From positions 54,797,942 to 54,861,941 of the forward strand of contig CM060172.1 of assembly GCA_030549775.1 (NCBI GenBank): 64,000 nucleotides of DNA, written 5' to 3'. The notes beneath the pieces were generated by a model that did not search any database, was not told the origin of the DNA, and saw nothing but the letters and a program-made list of their open reading frames with translations. How positions within the stretch are numbered: position 1 is the stretch's first letter; every line of letters begins with the position of its first letter. The DNA comes from Tamarix chinensis. Taxonomy: Eukaryota > Streptophyta > Magnoliopsida > Caryophyllales > Tamaricaceae. Below, piece after piece: positions 22,050 to 33,059 of the stretch. Made by a program: the position numbers and the translations under genes.

Positions 22050-23265
22050 TATTTTAATTTTTCCCATTTTTTCATTTTCCTTTTCCTTTTTTTCTTTTCT
22101 TTCTCCTTTTTCTCCTTTTCCTTCTTTTTTTTTCCTTTTTCCTGGCTTTGGGCCGCCAGGCCAGGCCTGCCTCCCTTCTCCCCCTGCACGATTGGGTCGT
22201 CGGCCCATCTCCCCCTTCTTTTCTTTCTTTCCTTTTCTCCCTTGGACCGGGCCGACCCAACTTCTTCTTTTTTCTTTCCCCTACGCCGGCCTGCTCCCCT
22301 TTCCTTTCTTCCTCCTTCTTCCACGCCTCGACCCAGCTTCCCCGACCCGTCACCATCACCATAACCGCCTACACCCCGAGCACACCGGCCACCACAGCCT
22401 GCAACCACCTCTCTCTCTCTCTCTCTCACCTGTCTTTTTTTCCACCATTTTGGAACCGGGCAGGCATACACCCCATCCCACATGGCCACCATTTCTTCTC
22501 CTTCATCTCCCTCTCCTTTCCACCCTAAACACTGCCACCGACAGGCCACCTATCCCCCTATCCTCCCTCTTCTTTTTCTTCTCCCCTTCAGCCTTTTTCT
22601 ACCCCATCTTTTTGAGCCCCTTACCCTTCGATCCCCTCTTTCTCTCATTTTCTTCCTCTCCAGCTTTTCCCCCTATTTTGTGCACCACCGCCCCTCCACC
22701 GCTTTTTCCGCCACACCCACCGTCTTCGGTGCCTCCTACCACCTTCTACTACTGCCCTACACCACCACAATACACCCTCTCAGGCCATCCTGCAACCCCT
22801 TCTTCCTCCCCACCTATTTTTCTCTCCATTTTCCCCCCTTCTTGACAACCCCACCATTCGCCGCCATCCGGCCGCCTCTACCACCACCCAAACCACCAAT
22901 CCACTCCCTACAACCTCCTCTACCACCACCATACCTTTTTTGGCCGAAATAAGCCCCCTCACCCCTCCATTTTTCTCCTCTCTTTTCCTTCCTTCTTAGC
23001 CTGATCCCCTCTTGCAGCCCACTTCGCCACCTCGCCGCCACCCTTGGCCTCCAGCAACCCATCACCAACTGCCACCTACACCCCCTCTTCACTCCTGCAC
23101 CCTTCCATTGACCCCAATCCTCCCCAATCTACCTTCTTTTCTGGCCTAAAGACCCCAACCCGAAAATATCCATTTTACCTTTCATTCACCCCCCCTTCGA
23201 GCCTTCCTCTTTTTATTTTTGCATGCAGCTCATCCTGCATGAGCAGGATGAGTTGCTGCATTTAC
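22050..23265 (+). repeat. Polypyrimidine tract of E-F
   Basis: Strongly C/T-biased on the plus strand, with (CT)n near 22412-22428. Frames such as 22192-22845 are compositional artefacts. Confidence 0.8.
23225..23256 (+). other. Hairpin at the polypyrimidine border of E-F
   Basis: GCAGCTCATCCTGC, loop ATGA, GCAGGATGAGTTGC: a 14-bp stem with a single G-T wobble. The core CTCATCCTGC differs at the middle bases from the homologous hairpins in E-C, E-D and E-H. Confidence 0.65.
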
Positions 23266-23904
23266 TAGCCCATTTTTTTAAATAATTTTAAGGTATGATA
23301 ATATTTAAGTTAATTATTTCATTCAGTAAATTTTATAAAGTCTTATGCTTTGATTTTCTTATTTCTAATATAATAATTATTGATATTATTTTTAGGTGTT
23401 GATTTTGCTATTTAAAGCTTGAATCTTTAACTGAGATACCTATAAGATATGATTTTTGCAGGAATTAAGGTAATCGTTAAACCCCACTTAAATGCATGGA
23501 TAAACGTATGTTAGCACATTAGGATTTTTAATATGTTATTATGCTTGATATTTGTGGTTTAATATATATATATATATTTGTTTGTAGTGATTGATAAAAA
23601 AGGAAAGTATGCTAGTTTATATGTCATGTGTGGAAATATTGCTTAAGGAAAGAGTTTGGCTATTAATGAAAGTGTTAAGTACTTATCCATGTTATTTTAT
23701 GTTATTGTGACTATTTATGCATAAATAATGTTATTGTGAGCCCTAGGGGCATTTTAGTAATATTCCTTATGCTAGAATGTGGCCTAATATGTGTGGGTGC
23801 TAATAAGTATTATATTAAAATATAATAGTTGGTGGAGTTGGATATTGTTGATGAAGTGTTAATATTATTATTCCATGTGGTAATGTTACTTTAAGAAAAG
23901 TGGT

Positions 23905-25090
23905 GTAACAAAGGGGGTAAAGTGGTAATTTTGGGGGCAAAAGGGTAAAATGGTAATTTTATAAGTAAATGGCAAAATGGTAATTTTATAAGTAAAACGG
24001 TAATATGGTAATTTTGGAAAAGAATGGCAAAATGGTAATTTTGTAAGAAAAGATCAAAATGGTAATTTTGGATGTAAAAGAGTAAAATAGTAATTTGTAA
24101 GTAAAAGGGTATTATGGTAAATTTTTGTAAGTAGAAGGGTGAAACAGTCATTTTAGAAATAAGGGGCAAAATGGTAAATTGCAAGTAAAAGGGGTATTAT
24201 GGTAATTTTATAAGTAAAAGGGTATTGTGGTAATTTTGTAAATAAAAGAATATTATGGTAATTTAGAAATGAGGGGTAGAAGGGTAATTTTGTAAATAAA
24301 AGGATATTTATGGCAAACTTGGGAGTAAGGGGTAACTTGGTAATTATGATAACAATGGAGGATAATTTGGTAATTAAATTATGATTATAAAAGGGCAATT
24401 GGATAATTATGATAATAGAGAAGGGTAATTTGGTAAATTAACCAATAAAAGGGCATTATGGTAATTTTAATAATGGAGAAGGATAATATAGTAATTATAA
24501 AAATAGAGAAGGGTAAATTAATAATTATAAATATGGAGAAGGGTAAATTGGTAATTATAATTATGAAGAAGAGTAAATTAATAATTATAATTATGAAGAA
24601 GGGTAAATTAATAATTGTAATTATGAAGAAGGGTAATTTGGCATTTATAATAATTGAAAAGGGTAAAATGACAATTATAATAATTGAGAGGGGTAAAATG
24701 GTAATTATGATATTAAAGAAGGGCAATTTGGTAATTTAATCAACTAAATGGTAAATTGGTATTTATTTAACCAACTAAAGGGGAAAATTGGTAATCATGA
24801 TAATGAAGGAGGGTAATTTCGTAATTTATCCATCTAAAGGGCAATTAGTAATTATAACAAAGGAGAAGGGCAATACGGTAATCTAACCAACCAAATGGGA
24901 AATATGATAAGTGTAGCAATTATGAGGGGTGAATGGTGATCTTAAAAGCGTAGGAGATAACTTGGTAACCTAAACCAAGTAAGGGGTAATTTGGTAATTA
25001 TGCAACCTGAAGGGTAATATGGTAATTTATCAAGTAAGGAAGTGATGACTTAGCAATTATATAAGTAAGGGGTAAATGAGAAATTTTTAC
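23905..25090 (+). repeat. GGTAAAATGGTAATTTT minisatellite of E-F
   Basis: Tandem 20-22 bp units (AAGTAAAAGGGTAAAATGGTAATTTT type) become GTAATTATAATTATGAAGAAGG-type after about 24450. Same family as 6481-7640, in the opposite orientation. Confidence 0.8.
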
Positions 25091-25393
25091 CTGAAATGTC
25101 GTTGTGATTGTAGAATTTCATGATATGACTCAAATAATGATGATTAGCAAGGTAAGAATATTTGATAATTAGTAAGTATCACGAGAACAAAACCTAATTC
25201 GGAGTTAGATGAGATTATGATGGCCTTATTGTTTTCCTCCGTGTTATCTTGGATAACTGTATAAATAAGAAATGCCTAATGATATTAAAACGACTGAAAG
25301 TGAATAAGTACATGATTATTGTGCTTTTCATGATCACCTTAATTAAGACACTAATACTGAAAGTGAAAGACCTCGAGATCGGGAATGGTGGCT

Positions 25394-25433
25394 CTTTAGG
25401 GGTCGCTACCCTAAAGACGTGGTTTAGCCCACG
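25394..25433 (+). other. Two adjacent hairpins in U5 of E-F
   Basis: CTTTAGGG, loop GTCGCTA, CCCTAAAG (25394-25416), then CGTGG, loop TTTAGC, CCACG (25418-25433). The second is kept at 27855-27870 (CGTGG...CCACG) and largely at 61955-61970. Confidence 0.6.
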
Positions 25434-25799
25434 ATTATTCTGGTATTTGCTAGTGTGCCGTTGTACCCCAGCTAGGCCCTATATCTTACTCTATCTAGCT
25501 CTATGGACCTATTTAGGAGGTATGCATACTTATAGATTAGGTATCCTTGTCGATAGGGTACTGAGTAGCTTTATGCACCAGTATGACCAGAGTACATTTG
25601 CGTCCCTGGGTTCATGGTTGAAGGGTGCGGAGTAGCTTGTATATACCAGTACGACCGGTGTACCTTTGTGTCCCAGGTTCTTGATCTCCCGTCCGAGGCA
25701 AATAAATGAAATTGTTGTGCTGATAAAAAAAAGAAAAAATACTAATCATGAAAGTGAAAGATTAATAACCCGGGCCCAGTTGAATTATGATTATGAGTA

Positions 25800-26195
25800 C
25801 TGATCCACCGGATATAATAGTGGTCTGGGAGCATGATGCCCTGGCAAATGATTATGAGTATCGATGCACCGAATATAATAGTGGCCTAGGAGCGTGTTGC
25901 CCTAGAAAGTGATTATGAGTACCGATCCACCGCATATAATAGTGGCCCAGGAGCGTGTTGTCCTGGCAAGTGATTATGAGTACCGATCCACCGGATATAA
26001 TAGTGGCCCAAGAGCATGTTGCCCTGGATGTTGTTGGTATATATTCCGATCCACCGGCAATAATAGTGGGAGTCCCAAGCTCAATAAACTAGTCATGTAT
26101 GTGAATAAAGTTATGGAAAAATACTAATTACTTATAGTGAAACACCATATGAGCCGGGGCCAGACCGGTCCACCGGAGAATAATAGTGGCCAGGA
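25800..26195 (+). repeat. CCACCGG-monomer array of E-F
   Basis: Monomers near 25803, 25862, 25924, 25985, 26046 and a truncated one at 26168. Spacers form bulged stems: CTAGG-A-GC/GC-CCTAG (25886-25905) and CCAGG-A-GC/GT-CCTGG (25947-25966), both with loop GTGTT. Confidence 0.8.
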
Positions 26196-26196
26196 G

Positions 26197-27445
26197 TGTA
26201 ATATTCCAAAATCCTAATTTCCGAAATTATAACAAATAAGGAATTATTAGGAAAATTAATTATATAAATTCATTTATTAAAATGTAGAGAGTTAATTAAG
26301 GTAGATTAAGAGGAAAATAATAAAGAATTTAATTGGAAGAAAATTTGGGTATTTTTCCTAATTAGCATGGAGGTTAAGGGAATTTATCTAAAATAGTCTA
26401 AAATAAACAAAAAGGAATTTATTTAATATTTTATAAATATTAATATTCTAAATAACCCAAAAATACCCCCAATTTCCCCATAAGTTATTTTAATTATTTT
26501 TCCATCCTATTTATTTTCTTATTTTCCTTTTTCTTCCTTTATCTCCCTCCTCTTTTTTTTTCTTTCTCTCCACCCCCCGACTGGGTCGGCCTGCGCAGCC
26601 CAGACCCCTCGCCTCCCCTCTCCCTACGCGCGACCCGAATTCCTCGCCTCTCCTCTTTCCCTCGCCCGCGGCCCAGCGCCGTTCGGCCCCCTTCCCATAA
26701 TCTCGACGCAGCATTTCGCTGCTCAATTTTCTGAGACGCCGCGTCGCGCTAAGTAAAGAGATAGCCGTTGCCAGCCTTCGACGCGACATTGTGTTTTCCT
26801 CCCACAACCCTCAATACGCCGCGTTTGACTTACGGACGTTATAACCGTTGTCGATCGGCCGGTTTCTCCCCTTTCTTTTCTTCCCTGGACCGCCGGTCCA
26901 CCCTGCCTGTCTTCTTCCTCCCCGACCTGCGCCGCGTCCTACAGTCGACGCCTGCCGCGCGATCTTCGCCAGCAGCCACCAGCGCCGACCGTCCTCCCCT
27001 GCCTCCTTATCGTTTTCTTTTCCTTTTTCGACCCCAACAAGCTCCACAGCTCCCCTTCCCGCGTGCCCATCTCTTTCCCTTTTCTTCTCCCCCTCCCCGA
27101 CCCAACCTGCCATGGCAGGACCTGCCGCCTGCCGGCCAGCCTGGCGCCTGCACCCCACCCTTTGTCTTCTTCCCCTGGCCTTGTCCGACCACCCTACGTA
27201 TAAATACCCCCATTGATCACCTGGGTTCGGGATTTGGAACCCCGAAACCCTGGGTTTGCGCCCTCTCGCCGCCGCCCTCCCCCAACGCCGCCGGTCGAGC
27301 GTCGCCTAGAACCCCACCTTGCACCACCCTCCACCTAACCAAGCCCTCCTCAGCCCTCGATTTGCCTTACACGAGCCACGCCAGGCCGTGCAAAATCGCC
27401 ACCCCGAGCAGCCCCTTCCAGCCCGTAGCCGCCTTGTGCCACCTC
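26197..27445 (+). mobile_element. E-G: truncated LTR (U3 and R only) inside E-F
   Basis: TGTAATATTCCAAAATCC begins abruptly inside a CCACCGG spacer of E-F. It continues through AT-rich U3, a GC-rich polypyrimidine tract (about 26500-27190) and a TATA box (27199), then stops where E-F-type U5 (CTGCCTATTCAATGGGCAG) begins. No own 3' end is present. One explanation is insertion followed by recombination between the two related LTRs. Frames such as 26768-27580 come from composition. Confidence 0.6.
27199..27207 (+). promoter_or_regulatory. TATA box of E-G
   Basis: TATAAATAC followed by CCCCATTGATC, at the end of the pyrimidine-rich tract as in E-E and E-L. Confidence 0.6.
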
Positions 27446-27464
27446 CTGCCTATTCAATGGGCAG
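27446..27464 (+). other. CTGCC hairpin of E-F
   Basis: CTGCCTA, loop TTCAA, TGGGCAG, with one T-G wobble in the sense strand. It is followed by GTGTCCCTTGCAGGTC. Confidence 0.55.
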
Positions 27465-27744
27465 TGTCCCTTGCAGGTCTTTTTCAGGTGTTATTCAAGT
27501 GGGCAACGGAAAAGAGAGTAAGGAATTATCCGGAGCTGTTAGGGTTTTCTTCTCTTTCTCTTTTAAATTCCTGGTTTTAATGTTATTGTTGTCTTTGTAA
27601 CCACTACTAGTGGACTTTATTCTTGTAAACGGTTGTCACGCTACTCTGATTTAAATATGGTTTGTAAGTTGTGTTTTATACTTTTAGCCTTAGCACTTAG
27701 TACTGCAACGGTAGGAGTGAACCAATCTGGTACTAAAGTGTGGT

Positions 27745-27839
27745 GGTAATATCCCTAAAATTCACCGTTTTATATTTTGCTTCCGCTATTTCTTTTAATA
27801 AAACAAAATTTTTCAGTAGTGAATTTTGGGGGTGTTACA
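27745..27839 (+). other. Palindromic LTR terminus of E-F
   Basis: The last 21 bases (27819-27839) have an inverted partner at 27745-27765, differing only by transitions that still allow G-T pairs apart from the outermost base. The same arrangement is present at the U5 end of E-C, E-E, E-H, E-K and E-M. Confidence 0.65.
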
Positions 27840-28257
27840 CAAATTCTAGAATAATCGTGGACTAAACCACGTATATGGGGTAACGACCTCTAAAGAACCA
27901 CCATTCCTGATCTCGAGGTCTTTTACTTTAAGTATTAGTATTTTAATTAGGGTGACTACAAGAAGCACACATGAATCACATAATTAAATATTTTTTTGTT
28001 TCCAATATTATCAAGTAACCAGAATCATGATTATTATTAATGTCCTCATAAGTAGTCCACTAAGGCCATCCTAGGCTCAGATACCCACATTTAGACACTT
28101 TAGGCTACCTCTTTACCATCCATTACTATCACAAACTCCATTTTATTTTATCAATATGCTATAAAAAGATTAACACACCATAATTAAATTATTGATTATG
28201 AAGTTAAGTTACCCAACACACCAAATGACTATTTTACACATAAAACCCTAACATGTG
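27840..28257 (-). mobile_element. E-D, segment 3 of 4
   Basis: Resumes after CAAAT with CGTGGACTAAACCACG, then ACGACCTCTAAAGAACCACC and CTCGAGGTC, exactly parallel to 61940-62050 in E-N. It ends at the ATGTG target of E-H. Confidence 0.7.
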
Positions 28258-28667
28258 TGTAACAGCCCCAAAATTTAGCACTGAAAATTTTCATTTTATA
28301 TAAAAAAATAGTGGAAGAAAAAAAAAACAAAAATCGTGAATTTCAAGGATATTACCGCCACACTTAGTACTAGACCGGTTTCCTCCTACTGTTCTAGTAC
28401 CAAGTACTAAGGCTAAAAAGAATAAAATACAATTTGCTCAAAATCAGACTTTATTTAATCAGAGTAGGGCAATAAACACTTTACAAGAATAAAACCCACT
28501 ATTAATGGTTACAAGAGTAAAATAATATAAACAAGGAAATAAAAGGTGAAAAGAGAAACCCTGAAATCTTCTCGGATAATCCTTACACTCTTATCTAATA
28601 TTAGCTTGAATAGCACCTACAAAGGACACTACCCATTGAATAGAATTGGGTCCACAAATGGAACCCT

Positions 28668-28685
28668 TCAGTACTATGGTACTGA
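28668..28685 (-). other. TCAGTAC hairpin of E-H
   Basis: TCAGTAC, loop TATG, GTACTGA: perfect 7-bp stem. Confidence 0.6.
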
Positions 28686-28977
28686 GTAACCCTTTATATC
28701 AAACCGAAAGGCAAGGCCTGCATATAACACATTATACATAAATCGTATATTACGATAACATACGGACTAATACACAAGATAACACCACATACAATAAGAA
28801 ATGCATACCACAACATCCATAACTTAGCAATTCCATCATATGCTGAGAGAGACAGGCACCACGGCTTAACTTATATTAAAATAATAGGTCATGAGGATGA
28901 AAGTAACTCTTTTGATCTTAAGCCATTAATTAGTCATTATTCAATCATTATCTTTGAATTATATCTATATGAGTGCG

Positions 28978-29375
28978 GGAACCTCACTATTATAGTTGGT
29001 GGATCAGAAATACACTTCACGGTAGAACGCATCGGACCACTATTATTCACCGGTGGATTAGCCTCCAGGGCAGAAGGCTCCTAGCCACTATTATCACCGG
29101 TGGATCGGTCTGGCTCCGACTCACATAGTGTTCCACTGTAAATGATTAGTATTTTTTCATGATTTATTCACATCCAAGATCTAGTTTATTGAGTTCGGGA
29201 TCCCCCACTATTATAGCTAGTGGATTAGAATACACATATGCATCTTCTAGGATAAAGCACTTATGGGCCACTATTATAACCGATAGATCAGTACACATAT
29301 ATGTCTTTCAGGGTAAAGTACTCCTAGGTCACTATTATAATCGATGGACCGGTACACAATATAAAATTGATCTAG
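28978..29375 (-). repeat. CCACCGG-monomer array of E-H, two triplets
   Basis: Monomers near 28985, 29035, 29089 and 29205, 29269, 29329. One spacer (about 29064-29083) reads, in sense, CTAGG-A-GC/GC-CCTGG with loop CTTCT, again with the unpaired A. Confidence 0.8.
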
Positions 29376-29754
29376 GTCCAGCTCAATAATATTTCACTTT
29401 ACATGATTAGTGTTTTCCCTTTTAATTAGCACAATAGTTCCATTTATTTAAATCGAGGGGTAGATCAAGAACCCGGAGACGCAGAGGTACATGGGTCATA
29501 CTGGCACATAGAAGCAACACAGTACCCTTCAATCATCAACCTAGGGACGCAAAGGTACCCTAGTCACACTGGTGCACGATGACACACAACACCCTACTGA
29601 AAAGGACACATAATCTAATGTCATACCCTTATATTATTATTCAATGTCACTTAGGTATGATTATAGAGACTTATTTAATCCATTGATAGGACATATGCAA
29701 GTTATTGATTTATCCCACCATCATTGCAAAACTACTGAAATATCCCTTATTTAT

Positions 29755-30780
29755 AAAATTACCAAGTCACCACTTTTTATTTGCCAATTTACCATATTAC
29801 CCTTCATGTTTGCATACTTACCAAAATACCCCTTGCATATGTTAGATTACCAAATTATCCTCCATACTTATTAAATCACCAGCTTTACCCCTTATACTTA
29901 TTAAGTTACCAATTTATCCTTCCAGTTGGTTAAATTATCATATTACCCTTTATACTTAGTTAAATTACCAAATTATCCCTCTTACTTATTAAAATTACCA
30001 AATTACCCTTTAGGTGGGTTAAATTACCAAATTGCCCTTCTTTATTATTATAATTACCATTTTGCCCCTTTTACTTACAAAATTACCAAATTGTCCTTCT
30101 TTTATGCCAATTTACCAAAATACCCTTTCTTTAAGCCAAATTACCAAAGTACCCTTCTCCTTTATTAAATCACCATTTAACCCCTTTATACAAAATTACC
30201 ATAATACCCTTTCCATTATGTCAAATTACCAAAATACCCTTCTCCTTTATTAAATTACCATTTTACACCTTTACCTTATAAAATTACCAAAATACCCTTT
30301 CTTTTATGCCAAATTACCAAAATATCCTTCTCCTTTATTAAATTACCGTTTTATCCCTTTACTTAACAAGATTACCATAATATCCTTTCCTTTATGCCAA
30401 ATTACCAAAATACTATTCTCCTTTATTAAATTACCATTTACTCATTTACCTTACAAAATTAACATAATACAATTTTCTTTATGCCAAATTACCAAAATAC
30501 CCTTCTCCTTTATTAAATTACCATTTTATCCCTTCACTTTTACAAAATTAGCAAAATACCCTTCCTTTATGACAAATTACTAAAATACCCTTCTCATTTA
30601 TTAAATCACCAAAATACTTTTTTACTCGCAAAAATTATCAAGTTATCCCCTTTTTCATAAAAAATTACTAAAATACCCTCCTTGTCCATTTACCATTTTA
30701 CCCCCTTTACACTTATAAATTACCATTTTGCCCTTATTATATAAATTTTACTAAAATATCCTTACTACATAAAAATATTG
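29755..30780 (-). repeat. TTACCAAAATACCC minisatellite with an 87-bp higher-order period
   Basis: Basic units of about 21 bp. From about 30140 to 30610 the marker CTTCTCCTTTATTAAAT recurs at 30154, 30239, 30327, 30415, 30502 and 30590, that is every 85-88 bp, so four basic units form a higher-order repeat. Confidence 0.8.
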
Positions 30781-31399
30781 ATATACATGCTCCATACACA
30801 TCATCCAACACCACCAACTATTATTATTTATCATTAATAGACATTAACACCTACACTTATTTAGGCCACACCCTTACATAAGAAATATTATTAAAATGCC
30901 CTAGGGCCTATAATAACAATATGTATGCAACAAATGGCCACAGTAGCATATCATATCATACATATGCATTTAACATTATCATTAATAATAAGACTCGTTC
31001 CCTCAAGCATTATTTCTACACATGACACATAAATTAAAATGCTTTTCTTTTCATCAACCAACATATGCCACTAAACACATTATACTTAACAACATACATC
31101 ATGCATATAAATCATATTAAAAATCCTAATGTGCTAGCATACGTATATCCAAACATTTTAGTAAGGTATAACAGTTACCTTATTTCTAGCAATAATCAAA
31201 CCTTACCGGTACTCCGATTAAAGATTTAAGCTTTGATTAGTAAAAATTAATACCTAAAAATAATATCAAAAATTAGCATAATAGAAGTAGAAATTCAAAA
31301 GAATTTTTTTATCAAAAGCTTAATTAAATATATATACTAATATTAACCATTATTATACCTTAAAATTATTAGCCAAGATTATTAGAGGGAGGCAGCAAA

Positions 31400-31423
31400 C
31401 TCACGCTGCATAAGCAGCGTGAG
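31400..31423 (-). other. Perfect hairpin at the polypurine border of E-H
   Basis: CTCACGCTGC, loop ATAA, GCAGCGTGAG: ten Watson-Crick pairs. Compare 8259, 23225 and 34909. Confidence 0.65.
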
Positions 31424-31439
31424 TTGCATACATTACACG

Positions 31440-32645
31440 AAGCCACAAGGGTCGAAGAAGGGAATAGGAGAAGGAAGGGGGGCTAGTTCGGGTAAGGGTT
31501 TTGGGAGTGAAGTAAATGACTTATGGAGGGGAGTTAGGGTGGTGGCGTGTGTAGGGATGGAGTAGGGGTAGGTGGTGGTTGAGGGTGGGTGATTGACGGC
31601 TCAGGGTTGTGGAGACGGTGGCTAAAAGGTTGGAAAAATGGGTGTAAGGGTGGCAAAGGAGAAGAAGGAAGGGAAAAGAAGAAGAGAAGGGATGGTTGTA
31701 TGAGGAGATTTTGGCTAAGGGGAGGGTGTGGGGTGGTAAAGGAGGTGTTAGGGAGTAGATTGGTGGTTGTGGAGGCAATGGAAGAGGCCAAATGGCGGCG
31801 CATAGTGGCGGTGTAGAGTGGAGCCCGAGAAGGAGAGGAAAGAAAAGAGAGGGAGGGAAGGAGGCTGCAAGGGCAAGTGTGGGTGATGCGGCGGTGCAAG
31901 GAGGTTGATGGGGGTGTCAGGGAGGTGGTTACGGTGGTTGGCTGGGTGGTAGAGGCGGCGGTTGAGGGTAACGGAGCAAAAATAGGAGAGGAGGAGATAA
32001 GGAGAGAAAGAAGCAGTGAGGTGAGGGAGCTCGAGGTAGGTGAAAAATGAGTAGTAGAAGAGAAGAAAAAGAAGAGGGAGGGGAGAGGAGGTAGGGGTAG
32101 TTGGTTGGGAGATTGTGGTTGCATGTGGTAGGGTGGAGAGTTGTAGGAAGAAGGAAGGGGCATGCAATGCAGGGTGTTTATGTCCTAAAAATGTAAGGAA
32201 GGGGATGGGGGAGAGAAAGGGAGAGGGAGTAAGGTTGCAGGGGTAGCGGTTGTTGGCGGCATAGCAGGCTGGCCATGGCATGCGGGTTTGACTATCAAAG
32301 AAGAAGAAGAAGGAGAGAGAGAAGAAGCAGGCCAACCGAGCGAGGGAAGAAAGGAGGGGAAGCGGGCCAGCCCGCATGCGAGGGAGAGGGGAGAAAAAAA
32401 AAGAGAGGCTGGGCTAGCCCAACCAGAGGAGGAAAAAAGGGAAAGGAAAAGAAAAAGAAAAGGGGGAGATATGATGGGCGACGACACAGGAAATGGAGGA
32501 GAAAGGGAAAGAAACATACCAATGGCCCGATGTGAGGGGGGAGAAGGGAAGCAGGTCGTACGGTCCGAAGAGGAAAATGAAGAAAAGGAAAATGAAGAAA
32601 AAGAAAAAGGAAGAAAAGGGAAAAGAAAAAAGGAAAAGGGGGTAA
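31440..32645 (-). repeat. Polypurine tract of E-H
   Basis: G/A-rich on the plus strand, with AGAAGAAGAAGG and GGGGAGAGG runs and GGCC islands. Frames such as 31534-32163 have no protein character beyond low complexity. Confidence 0.8.
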
Positions 32646-33059
32646 AATAAATTAAAAAATTAGACTAATGGTATTTAATATTTTTGATAGATAAATTAAT
32701 TTAGTAATTCAATTTATTAGAATTTAATATATTGGTTTAAAAAGGTAATTTTAGTAAAATATTGGTTTGAAAAATTATTTAAATAAAATGAGTATGATAG
32801 AATAACAATATATTTATTTTAATTTATTAAATATTCATACCCATTTTTTACACACTCAAAAATCCACAAAATAATTAAATCAAATAAATTTAAAATTTAA
32901 AATATCCTAAATGAGGGTTATTTATTAAATTCTAGGTTTTAAATTTTTTGGGGTATTACAATGCGCTTCTAGAACAACCAAGCATATAATTTCATGCTTA
33001 ATCAACAATTAATGCACTTCTTGCATGTTTATTAGAATAATAACATAGCATACTACAAT

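Larger units (their letters stand above)
21739..27839 (+). mobile_element. E-F: solo-LTR-like unit with a truncated insertion, CAAAT target duplication
   Basis: Starts TGTAATCCCCCAAAATTTT and ends GGGGGTGTTACA, flanked by CAAAT at 21734-21738 and 27840-27844. It contains a polypyrimidine tract (22050-23265), a long hairpin (23225-23256), the shared block (23460-23550), a GGTAAAATGGTAATTTT minisatellite (23905-25090), two side-by-side hairpins (25394-25433) and a CCACCGG array (25800-26195). At 26197 the array is cut by E-G. Family U5 sequence resumes at about 27446, so some of the original U5 is missing. No coding sequence. Confidence 0.8.
28258..32960 (-). mobile_element. E-H: complete solo-LTR-like unit, 4.7 kb, ATGTG/ATGCG flanks
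   Basis: Starts TGTAACAGCCCCAAAATTT and ends TTTGGGGTATTACA. It is flanked by ATGTG (28253-28257) and ATGCG (32961-32965), a one-transition mismatch. Same order as E-C: U5 terminus, hairpin (28668), two CCACCGG triplets (28978-29375), minisatellite (29755-30780), shared block, perfect hairpin (31400-31423), purine tract (31440-32645) and AT-rich end. No coding domain. Confidence 0.85.

Noticed and set aside
22192..22952. Overlapping open frames of 217 and 156 codons
   Set aside because: Compositional frames in the polypyrimidine tract of E-F.
26768..27580. Open frame of 270 codons, plus strand
   Set aside because: Crosses a GC-rich pyrimidine tract, a TATA box and the E-G/E-F junction. Proline, serine and leucine-rich, with no domain.
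21739..27839. DNA transposon with terminal inverted repeats
   Set aside because: Inverted ends of about 17 bp were considered, but TG...CA ends, 5-bp duplications, TATA boxes near the middle and absence of any transposase fit LTRs better.
31534..32650. Several open frames on both strands
   Set aside because: Same cause as 8641-9429: the polypurine tract of E-H.
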